A DNA stretch of 47,937 nucleotides. Origin: a virus. Positions 39,107 through 45,148 of the stretch are shown here, piece after piece. A program made the position numbers and the translations under genes. Under the pieces are notes generated by a model, which worked only from the letters and a program-made list of their open reading frames with translations, was not told the origin of the DNA and searched no databases. Every line of letters starts with the position of its first letter. Position 1 is the first letter of the stretch. The stretch lies in IMG/VR virus record IMGVR_UViG_3300042691_013717, positions 1-47,937 of that record. The stretch is one strand, 5' to 3'.

Positions 39107-39924
39107 AGCAAATCTCTGCAAAGGTAGTAGCAGACTCTGTATCGCCTAAGGGCATCAGGCTTATCACAATGGAGTGCCAGTTCCCAAGGTTCATCCTGGC
39201 GCAAGTCAACACGCACCGTGACTTCTCCAGGAACTCCGCTTCCTCTCGCGCTATCCCAATTCACAAGCGCCTGCAAGAAGTAGAGGAGGATCCGTACATC
39301 CCTATCTACCTCGGCGCTAACCAACCTGGGATGCAGTCTGGGCCGCAGGTGTCCGTGCAGCAGAAGTGGGCGGCAGAGAATGCCTGGAAAGCTGCTGCCG
39401 CCAATGCAGTGTACTCTGCCAGGATTATGGCAAGCGCCGGTATTCACAAAGAGGTTGTGAACAGACTGCTGGAGCCTTTTCTCTGGCACAAGGCCATCAT
39501 CTCTGCGACGGAGTGGGAGAACTTCTTCTCTCAGCGCCTGAATCACGATGCCCAGCCGGAGATCAGACAACTGGCGCGGGTTATGCGGGATGCGATTGAC
39601 GCTAGCGTGCCGTTGCATCTAGCCGAAGGCGACTTCCACCTGCCCTATATCCAGCCTGAAGAACTGACCTCCGTGCCGAAGTTCACCTGCATGGCGATGT
39701 CGGTTGCCCGGTGCGCCCGTGTCTCCTACCTGAATCACGACGGCACATACAGCGTACAGAAGGACATGGACCTCTTCAAGAAGCTGAAGAGCGCGATGCC
39801 GCCGCACTTGTCTCCCTTCGAGCATGTAGCGCGTCCCATGGGGAGCAAGGATGTGCAGAAGGGGAACTTCCAGGGCTGGGTTCAGTTCCGGCACATCGTC
39901 GAAGAAGTTGCGGATATTTTGTAG
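39103..39924 (+). CDS. thyX: Flavin-dependent thymidylate synthase ThyX
   Basis: 273 residues from TTG 39103, with AAGGAG ten bases upstream and a four-base overlap with the preceding gene. The ThyX signature is THRDFSRNSASSRAIP (residues 37-52; H38, R39, S42, N44, S46 and R49 fit RHRxxSxNxxSxR with an initial T for R). Later segments include PYIQPEELTSVPKFTCMAMS and HLSPFEHVARP. It makes dTMP from dUMP using FAD, NADPH and methylene-tetrahydrofolate, and would work with the phage dUTPase. It is the last protein gene of the rightward operon. Confidence 0.9.
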   Translation: MKQISAKVVADSVSPKGIRLITMECQFPRFILAQVNTHRDFSRNSASSRAIPIHKRLQEVEEDPYIPIYLGANQPGMQSGPQVSVQQKWAAENAWKAAAANAVYSARIMASAGIHKEVVNRLLEPFLWHKAIISATEWENFFSQRLNHDAQPEIRQLARVMRDAIDASVPLHLAEGDFHLPYIQPEELTSVPKFTCMAMSVARCARVSYLNHDGTYSVQKDMDLFKKLKSAMPPHLSPFEHVARPMGSKDVQKGNFQGWVQFRHIVEEVADIL

Positions 39925-39930
39925 TGCCAA

Positions 39931-40006
39931 GCTCCCGTAGCTCAGTGGATAGAGCGGTCGCCTCCTAAGCGACAGGCCGCAGGTTCAATCCCTGCCGGGA
40001 GCGCCA
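39931..40006 (+). tRNA. tRNA-Arg (CCU anticodon), CCA encoded
   Basis: Acceptor stem GCTCCCG/CGGGAGC, D-arm GCTC-AGTGGATA-GAGC, anticodon stem GTCGC/GCGAC with loop CTCCTAA (anticodon CCU, reads AGG), T-arm GCAGG-TTCAATC-CCTGC, discriminator G and encoded CCA. All arms pair perfectly, so it appears functional. AGG codons are used often in this phage's genes, which may explain its presence. It lies six bases after thyX and before the twin terminators. Confidence 0.95.
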
Positions 40007-40026
40007 GAATCAGGTACAATAGAAGT

Positions 40027-40093
40027 ACCCACCACAACGCCCTGGAGACAGGGCAGTCGCACAAAAGCCCACCGAAAGGTGGGCTTCTTGTTT
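40027..40093 (+). ncRNA. Possible small RNA ending at the first twin terminator
   Basis: Between the tRNA and the terminators is a 50-base gap with a hairpin GCCCTG-GAGA-CAGGGC (GNRA-type loop, about 40040-40055) and an upstream TACAAT (40015-40020) resembling a -10 box, but no clear -35. It could be a separate short RNA or the 3' trailer of the tRNA transcript. Confidence 0.35.
40065..40093 (+). terminator. Rho-independent terminator (first of two)
   Basis: AAGCCCACC-GAAA-GGTGGGCTT followed by CTTGTTT; a nine-base-pair stem with a tetraloop. It ends the terS-array-thyX-tRNA transcript. The other strand also has a T-run (GGTGGGCTTTTGTGC), so it can work in both directions. Confidence 0.9.
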
Positions 40094-40103
40094 AGGCACA
40101 CAA

Positions 40104-40144
40104 AAGCCCACCGAGGAGAGTACCCCAAGGTGGGCTTCTTGTTT
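40104..40144. terminator. Second twin terminator, bidirectional
   Basis: The same stem AAGCCCACC/GGTGGGCTT with a 16-base loop, then CTTGTTT. CAAAAGCCCACCGA is shared with the first copy, so this is a duplicated terminator. On the - strand it follows the excisionase-like genes and has TTTTGTG after the stem. Confidence 0.85.
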
Positions 40145-40156
40145 GTGAGGAGCAGC

Positions 40157-40357
40157 TTAGGCGGCAGCTTCGTCCGTATTGGGCTTGGCAGCCGGAGTGC
40201 CGTTCACTTCACCGTGCAGCCAGGACCACGGGATCCGGTACACCTTCCCAAACCGCTTGGACGGGATACGCCCGTCACGCAGCATCTTGTTCACCATAGC
40301 CTTCGAGAGATTCAAGAAGGCAGCAGCCTCAGAGATCTTAGCCAGACCGATTTCCAT
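40157..40357 (-). CDS. Excisionase-type helix-turn-helix protein (HTH_17), copy C
   Basis: 66 residues. IGLAKISEAAAFLNLSKAMV, NKMLRDGRIPSKRFGKVYRI, then PWSWLHGEV: a MerR-like winged HTH of the HTH_17/excisionase group with the pattern 'V-A-x-x-L-x-x-S ... G-x-I-P-x-x-R-x-G-x-x-x-R-I'. Such proteins bind DNA in recombination directionality or transcription control. Last of three tandem copies. Confidence 0.7.
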   Translation of the reverse strand: MEIGLAKISEAAAFLNLSKAMVNKMLRDGRIPSKRFGKVYRIPWSWLHGEVNGTPAAKPNTDEAAA

Positions 40358-40361
40358 GTCG

Positions 40362-40625
40362 TTACTCGCTTTCCTTGGAGAAGATTTCGCTCAGGGTAAT
40401 AGGCTCACGCTTGGGAGCAACCTTGCCGGAGATGGTCTCGAATGAGGTGGCACTGTCGATAAAGCGCCGGATGTCATCCATTCGGTAGCGTACTGCCTTG
40501 CCGATCCTGATGAACTCTGGACCACCACCAAACCTTCTGAGCAGCCTGATCTTCACAACGGATAGATTGAGGATCTTGGCTACTTCATTCTCTCTCAGAA
40601 GACTCTCGATTGCGTCTTTGTGCAT
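40362..40625 (-). CDS. Excisionase-type helix-turn-helix protein (HTH_17), copy B
   Basis: 87 residues; AAGGAG before the ATG. LLRENEVAKILNLSVVKIRL, LRRFGGGPEFIRIGKAVRYR and MDDIRRFIDSAT match the HTH_17 pattern with a longer tail that may mediate other contacts. Overlaps copy A by 41 bases. Confidence 0.7.
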   Translation of the reverse strand: MHKDAIESLLRENEVAKILNLSVVKIRLLRRFGGGPEFIRIGKAVRYRMDDIRRFIDSATSFETISGKVAPKREPITLSEIFSKESE

Positions 40626-40851
40626 GATTGCTCCTTGTGCGGCCTATGCCTGTTTCAGTATACAGTCTACCAGATTCGACATACTCAAGTACATCGGATT
40701 CCCTGTACCGTATTGATCCACCTAGCCGTACGAAGCGTGGTCCTCTTCCCTGGAGTCTCCATTTCCTCACGCTGGATATAGAAGCGCCGAGGATCTCTGC
40801 AACCTCTGTGTCTAGCAGGAGAGGCCTTCTGCCTGTTGATGTCTCTTGCAC
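40585..40851 (-). CDS. Excisionase-type helix-turn-helix protein (HTH_17), copy A
   Basis: 88 residues from GTG 40851, without an RBS; TAAACT six bases upstream is a possible -10, another leaderless candidate. LLLDTEVAEILGASISSVRK, WRLQGRGPRFVRLGGSIRYR and ESDVLEYVESGRLY match AlpA/excisionase HTH proteins. A tail rich in Arg/Ser follows. First of the three - strand copies. A phage-type excisionase partner for the recombinase is possible. Confidence 0.7.
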   Translation of the reverse strand: MQETSTGRRPLLLDTEVAEILGASISSVRKWRLQGRGPRFVRLGGSIRYRESDVLEYVESGRLYTETGIGRTRSNHAQRRNRESSERE

Positions 40852-41335
40852 AGGTATAGTTTAGCGCCGGATCGACCTTAGAATCGATTAGACAATAGGG
40901 GGTGCTATTGGTGCTCTTCCCTAATCGTCAGTATCCAGGCCCAAGAGAAACCAGCCTTACTGAACCCATCCCATCCATCAATCAGCCTCAAAGGTAAGGG
41001 TTGAGGGAGGTCAGGTGATTAGGTGACGAACCAATCTCTTTCAAAACTTTCCCCTTGGTTTCCAAGCTGAACTGAGGCCATTCCAAAGTCCCCAGCGCGT
41101 CATCTCTTTGACCTGAAGTGCTCAATTTATTCTTCAGGTGAATGCCGAAGCATGGTACGAATCGGAACTCGGTGCTGGGCGTTACCCCAACCCTTAGGGA
41201 AAGAACTGTTGGACCTAGAGCTAATTCGGTGGCTAATCTGGGTCCTGCAGCCGCCACAACGTCTGCCAGATGGGCTTTCGCCTCATCCCCATTCTATGCC
41301 TGACGTTCATCCGGCGCAAGAGAAAAGTGCCGTGC
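40852..41335. other. Intergenic stretch with no supported gene
   Basis: About 480 bases. Open frames 41152-41469 (+) and 40988-41257 (-) lack RBS and family traits. I see scattered short repeats (GATTAG at about 40886 and 41017 in the text) but no clear array. It may have promoters for the excisionase-like genes or a remnant of deleted DNA. Confidence 0.5.
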
Positions 41336-41450
41336 TATACTCTCCATGTAGTCCGTCCATTCCAACGATGGCCACAAACATCGGGACCTCCTACAACCCT
41401 GCGGTGCAAGCCCCCTCCTTCTTCCAATGGCTAGAGGGGGTTTCGCTTTT
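41336..41450 (+). ncRNA. Candidate small RNA: extended -10 to terminator
   Basis: TGC-TATACT (41334-41341) is an extended -10 box. About 70 bases later a stem CCCCCTC (41411-41417)/GAGGGGG (41434-41440) is followed by TTTCGCTTTT, a rho-independent terminator. The ATG at 41369 gives a 33-residue frame without an RBS, so a non-coding RNA of about 100 bases is more likely. The terminator also separates it from the convergent DUF559-like gene. Confidence 0.45.
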
Positions 41451-41929
41451 CATGCCCTATTTTCCTTAATGAGCCTCTGTGCTTTGGCGAAGATGATGTT
41501 GCGAACATAAGCCACGGCGCGGCCAGTATGGTTGATCGCCATGTCGTTTGTTATGCGAATAGTCGTAATCCCGTTCCTCAATAGGGCCGAATCTCGATGA
41601 TTGTCCCGCTCGATCTGTTCTGGCGCATTGTGGTAGTCTCCGTCGATCTCAACGCACACGCCAACCGTTGGGAAGTAGAAGTCGAGGATGTATCCAAGAA
41701 CAACCTCTTGGCGCAAGAAGGGCCAACTCCTAAGCCTACTTCTTCCCAGGCGATAGGCAAACGCTGCTTCTGCCATAGTGGGTTTCAGGAGTTGCCTTCT
41801 GGCTGTTTCGAACTTCTCTGGCTTAACGCGCTGCCTGAGGTTTTCGATATTGATCAGATTACCAGGGAGATTCTTGGCTCCTGGATTGCGGGGGTTCCCA
41901 CGGGGGGTCAGTATCAAATCAATCTCCAT
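41450..41929 (-). CDS. DUF559/Vsr-like endonuclease
   Basis: 159 residues. The core TMAEAAFAYRLGRSRLRSWP, FLRQEVVLGYILDFYFPTVG and VCVEIDGDYHNAPEQIERDN matches the DUF559 PD-(D/E)XK nuclease pattern: E in the first helix, LDF Asp, ExD (EID) and the G-D-x-H segment, then ITTIRITNDMA. All expected acidic residues seem present. It is alone on the - strand between a terminator and a + strand cluster. It may be a nicking or homing-type enzyme, or act on host DNA; the target is unknown. Confidence 0.7.
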   Translation of the reverse strand: MEIDLILTPRGNPRNPGAKNLPGNLINIENLRQRVKPEKFETARRQLLKPTMAEAAFAYRLGRSRLRSWPFLRQEVVLGYILDFYFPTVGVCVEIDGDYHNAPEQIERDNHRDSALLRNGITTIRITNDMAINHTGRAVAYVRNIIFAKAQRLIKENRA

Positions 41930-41985
41930 ACAGAATTATAATTCGAATTCCCCGAGGTTTCTCATCCGCCTCCGAGTTGCCCCTA

Positions 41986-42020
41986 TTGCACAGCATGAAT
42001 CACAGTAGTACACTGTGTTC
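41986..42020 (+). promoter_or_regulatory. Leaderless promoter TTGCAC-17-TACACT-6-ATG
   Basis: TTGCAC (41986-41991), 17 bases, TACACT (42009-42014), then GTGTTC and ATG 42021. It is nearly identical in shape to the promoter at 36475 (same TTGCAC, 17, TATACT, GTGTCC, ATG). No Shine-Dalgarno is present, so the mRNA probably starts at or next to the ATG. Confidence 0.65.
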
Positions 42021-42413
42021 ATGCTATACCAGGAGTGGCTGGATTCCCTGAGCCTGTCGGAGTTCATTGCGAACCAAGAGGACCTGTCTTCCGGCGCTAA
42101 CCCCTATCAGGATGCGGCTGAGATTATCGGGGAGTTCCCGGATCTGAAGCGCAAGATCATCATGCGTAAAGAGACGACGAAGTGGGAACTGTTCCTGAAG
42201 GAAGGGCGTGCCGCTATGCGACAGACGTGCGCTTCGCCCTGGGGAGACCACCTCGTCAAGTGTGCCGAGTACATGTACGGCATGCCGCCTGGGGGGTGGA
42301 AGATCACGAAGAGGAGCAAGAGTGGAAAAAGACAGACTGATTCAACAAGAAGCCGAAAGAGTTCTACGGCGCAAGGCGAAGAGCATGGGCAAGCTGACGA
42401 GTACGCAGATTGA
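42021..42413 (+). CDS. Hypothetical protein, first gene of a short + strand cluster
   Basis: 130 residues, leaderless start. MLYQEWLDSLSLSEFIANQE, then an acidic/helical middle (YQDAAEIIGEFPDLKRKIIM), YMYGMPPGGWKITKRSKSGK and a charged tail. The tail is encoded in a 92-base overlap with the next gene in another frame. No family recognised. Confidence 0.55.
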   Translation: MLYQEWLDSLSLSEFIANQEDLSSGANPYQDAAEIIGEFPDLKRKIIMRKETTKWELFLKEGRAAMRQTCASPWGDHLVKCAEYMYGMPPGGWKITKRSKSGKRQTDSTRSRKSSTAQGEEHGQADEYAD

Positions 42414-42582
42414 TACGGCGCTGGCAGAAGAGGTAGAGAGGGAGCGCAAGAAGGTACAGGAGGGGGAAGAGTGGGTGGAATCAATCTCCGGCGCTATAAA
42501 GGCGTTCAATGGCGGAAAGCCGTTCGTGTCAGACTATGTAGGGTTCAAGGATGGCAGGAGGACTTTCAAGATCGAGTATTGA
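42322..42582 (+). CDS. Small helical hypothetical protein (GTG start)
   Basis: 86 residues from GTG 42322; AGGAG five bases upstream. It is charged and helical (VEKDRLIQQEAERVLRRKAK, LAEEVERERKKVQEGEEW), with a C-terminal part GGKPFVSDYVGFKDGRRTFK. Overlaps the preceding gene by 92 bases. Function unknown. Confidence 0.55.
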   Translation: MEKDRLIQQEAERVLRRKAKSMGKLTSTQIDTALAEEVERERKKVQEGEEWVESISGAIKAFNGGKPFVSDYVGFKDGRRTFKIEY

Positions 42583-42615
42583 TATTCTCGGTTTATGCGC
42601 CAGGAAGAGCCTATC

Positions 42616-42855
42616 ATGCTGTCAGAGCAGGAGTTGTCCGAGTTCACCAAGATCTCCATTCCATGCCTGAAGCACTGGCGCAGTATCGGGTACGGGCCAC
42701 CGTTCGTGAAGTACAAGGGCAGGGTTGTGCGGTACGAATACGGGGGAGTTCTGGGTTGGGTGGAGTCGTGCTTAGTGGAGCCTGGAGATGATTCAGAGCC
42801 GGGTATGAGGTTGGTGGACGGGATCTACGAGATCGTGGTGTATGGGAGCAGGTAG
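42616..42855 (+). CDS. Excisionase-type HTH protein, copy D
   Basis: 79 residues from ATG 42616, with AGGAAGAG before; an earlier ATG at 42595 has no RBS. MLSEQELSEFTKISIPCLKH, WRSIGYGPPFVKYKGRVVRY and EYGGVLGWVES match the HTH_17 pattern. A diverged fourth relative of the three - strand copies. Confidence 0.6.
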   Translation: MLSEQELSEFTKISIPCLKHWRSIGYGPPFVKYKGRVVRYEYGGVLGWVESCLVEPGDDSEPGMRLVDGIYEIVVYGSR

Positions 42856-42858
42856 TGT

Positions 42859-42960
42859 GATAGGATGGGGTTGTTCAGTCTGACGGCTGGACACTCCGAA
42901 AGTCTCCTATCGGTTTGGTGTACAGGGCTTGTCAGCGGATTGGGCAAGCCCTTTTTTATT
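42859..42960 (+). terminator. Structured element ending in a strong terminator
   Basis: GATAGGA (42859-42865) pairs with TCCTATC (42905-42911), enclosing about 40 bases. Then AGGGCTTG (42924-42931)/CAAGCCCT (42945-42952) is followed by TTTTTATT, a rho-independent terminator for the + strand cluster. The first stem may be part of a short structured RNA. Confidence 0.75.
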
Positions 42961-42964
42961 GGCG

Positions 42965-43246
42965 CTAGCCCTTGATCGATTGCTCGATGTGCCGGAGATG
43001 GGTTCTGATGGCTTCCATCTCGGCGATGTACCTGTCGTTGGTCACATAGTTCTGGCCGACGCGAGTCATGATCTCATCTGGGAGCTTGGCGAGTTGGATC
43101 TGGATCTTCGAGATCTCTTGGGTGATGACGCTCTCGAACTTCCTGAGGTTCGCTTCGGATGCCGCGCCGTCTTTGTGGTAGCGGCTGGTCAACTGCACCA
43201 GTAATACTACGGCGCTCATTGCAATCGAGATCCAAGCAGTGTCCAT
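42965..43246 (-). CDS. Membrane-anchored coiled-coil protein (spanin- or holin-like)
   Basis: 93 residues from ATG 43246; TTG at 43255 is an alternative nearer the AGGAG. One N-terminal membrane helix (AWISIAMSAVVLLVQLTSRY) precedes a charged helical region (SEANLRKFESVITQEISKIQ, KLPDEIMTRVGQNYVTNDRY). The topology fits an inner-membrane spanin or a superinfection protein; there is no accompanying outer spanin nearby. It is on the - strand just upstream of terL. Confidence 0.55.
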   Translation of the reverse strand: MDTAWISIAMSAVVLLVQLTSRYHKDGAASEANLRKFESVITQEISKIQIQLAKLPDEIMTRVGQNYVTNDRYIAEMEAIRTHLRHIEQSIKG

Positions 43247-43308
43247 CAGGCGCAAACTCTCCTGTACAGATTCTACCTTCGTGGCGCTGGGTAGGCGATG
43301 ATGGTGGT

Positions 43309-44850
43309 GTGAATATAAGGAATGTCCTTGCGGGAAAGTACACCCCGCAGCAGATCGACACGATCATCAAGAACGCGAAGAAGCTGCCACACCACGAGCA
43401 GGTAGAGTTGATGAGCCTGCTAGAAGCGTATGAGAAGCAATTGAAGGTTCAGGCATGCCAGACCAAGTTCATAGACTTCGTAAAGGAGATGTGGCCTGCG
43501 TTCATTCCTGGTCGGCACCATGCGATTATGGCGGATGCATTCGAGAGAGTGGCTGAAGGTAAATGCAAGCGTCTCATCATCAACATGGCACCACGCCACA
43601 CCAAAAGCGAATTCAGTTCATATCTTTTGCCTGCATGGTTCTTGGGTAGGTATCCTGGCAAGAAGATCATTCAAACGGCGCATACAGCAGAATTGGCAGT
43701 TGGTTTCGGTAGAAAGGTCAGGAACCTAGTCGGTAGCAGTCATTACCAAACAGTGTTTCCTGGAGTTGCTTTGTCATCAGATTCCAAAGCAGCAGGAAGG
43801 TGGAACACTAATAAGCAGGGTGATTATTTTGCTATCGGTGTGGGCGGGGCGGTAACAGGTAAAGGCGCAGACCTTTTAATTATCGATGACCCTCACAGTG
43901 AACAAGAGGCTGCTCTAGCGGCTACAAACCCAGACATCTATGACAGTGTGTATGAGTGGTACACATCTGGTCCAAGACAGCGTCTTCAGCCTGGAGGTGC
44001 CATCGTGATCGTAATGACGCGCTGGAGCAAGCGCGATCTTTGCGGCCAGATCCTTAAGGCGTCGATGCAGCGGGACGGGATGGATGAGTGGGAGGTAATC
44101 GAGTTCCCTGCCATTATGCCCTCCGGCCAGCCGCTCTGGCCTGAGTTCTGGTCTCTCGAAGAACTCAACAAGATCCGAGCCGAACTGCCCGTCTCCAAGT
44201 GGTCTGCCCAGTACCAGCAGAATCCCACCTCAGAAGAAGGTGCGCTTATAAAGAGGGACTGGTGGAGGATCTGGGACAGGGACGACCCGCCGAACTGCGA
44301 CTACATCATTCAAAGCTGGGACACCGCGCTGACCAAGGGAACCCGCTCGGACTACTCTGCCTGCACGACCTGGGGCGTCTTCTACGACAGCGACTCTGAC
44401 GGGAAGAAGAGGACGAACATCATCCTGCTGAACGCATTCCAGGACAAGCTGGAGTTCCCAGAACTGAAGCAGAAGGCACTGGAGGAGTACAAATACTGGA
44501 AGCCAGACTCGTGCATTATCGAAGCAAAAGCTGCTGGCGCTCCCCTTGTCTTTGAAATGCGCCGTATGGGCATACCGATACAGGATTACACTCCATCACG
44601 AGGGAATGACAAGATTGCTCGTGTTAATGCTGTGAGCGACATATTTGCTTCTGGCTTTGTCTATGCGCCTCCATTGAGATGGGCTGAGGAGGTTATAGAG
44701 CAGTTCGCTTCCTTCCCTAACTCTGATCACGATGATCTTGTTGACAGTTCCACCCAGGCTCTGTTGAGATTTAGACAGGGCGGTTTTATCTCAACGCAGT
44801 CTGATGAAGATGAAGAGCCTATTTCGCGAAAGAAAGCAGACTACTACTGA
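43309..44850 (+). CDS. terL: Terminase large subunit
   Basis: 513 residues from GTG 43309; the longer frame runs over the - strand neighbour, and no ATG is available earlier in a better place. ATPase domain: Walker A APRHTKSE (94-101), Walker B LLIIDDP (189-195), with GDYFAIGVGGAVTGKGAD before it. Nuclease domain: SWDTAL (D338), IIEAKAAG (E405) and SDHDDLVDS (D473-D479). It translocates DNA into the capsid and cuts it at packaging ends. The middle (about 43560-43985) looks more AT-rich than neighbours, suggesting a recombined patch. Confidence 0.95.
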   Translation: MNIRNVLAGKYTPQQIDTIIKNAKKLPHHEQVELMSLLEAYEKQLKVQACQTKFIDFVKEMWPAFIPGRHHAIMADAFERVAEGKCKRLIINMAPRHTKSEFSSYLLPAWFLGRYPGKKIIQTAHTAELAVGFGRKVRNLVGSSHYQTVFPGVALSSDSKAAGRWNTNKQGDYFAIGVGGAVTGKGADLLIIDDPHSEQEAALAATNPDIYDSVYEWYTSGPRQRLQPGGAIVIVMTRWSKRDLCGQILKASMQRDGMDEWEVIEFPAIMPSGQPLWPEFWSLEELNKIRAELPVSKWSAQYQQNPTSEEGALIKRDWWRIWDRDDPPNCDYIIQSWDTALTKGTRSDYSACTTWGVFYDSDSDGKKRTNIILLNAFQDKLEFPELKQKALEEYKYWKPDSCIIEAKAAGAPLVFEMRRMGIPIQDYTPSRGNDKIARVNAVSDIFASGFVYAPPLRWAEEVIEQFASFPNSDHDDLVDSSTQALLRFRQGGFISTQSDEDEEPISRKKADYY

Positions 44851-44852
44851 CC

Positions 44853-45143
44853 ATGTTCAATCCGAACCAACTGTCTACTATGGCGCAAGTCGATGAGACT
44901 GTCGCTCAACTGAATGCTGCCAAGATTGGTAATGGCGTTGCCGCCATCTACATCCCCGAGTGGAGCGGCCCGTTCCCTGAACCCAGCGATGGTGAAGCGC
45001 GTCAGTATTGCCTGACGTACAACAATGGATCGACTGGGCATAACGTGGGCCTGATCCGGGTTACCATCGAAAATAACCCGAACACTTGGCAGGCCATGCT
45101 TCAGGCTGATGCCGCTGTCACGGAAACCAAAGAAGAAGAGTAA
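44853..45143 (+). CDS. Small hypothetical protein between terL and portal
   Basis: 96 residues, two bases after the terL stop. MFNPNQLSTMAQVDETVAQL, NAAKIGNGVAAIYIPEWSGP and a strand-rich end, with an acidic tail. Position between packaging genes suggests a virion or assembly role. No family recognised. Confidence 0.55.
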   Translation: MFNPNQLSTMAQVDETVAQLNAAKIGNGVAAIYIPEWSGPFPEPSDGEARQYCLTYNNGSTGHNVGLIRVTIENNPNTWQAMLQADAAVTETKEEE

Positions 45144-45148
45144 CCGCA

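Noticed and set aside
39931-40006. tRNA as attP core
   Set aside because: The gene is a whole, well-paired tRNA with CCA and lies 17 kb from the recombinase; nothing shows that it is an attachment site.
40988-41257. 89-residue - strand open frame
   Set aside because: Looks partly protein-like but has no RBS or neighbour coupling; kept only as a note on the intergenic region.
41152-41469. 105-residue + strand open frame
   Set aside because: Pro-rich, no RBS, and its 3' end forms a terminator hairpin.
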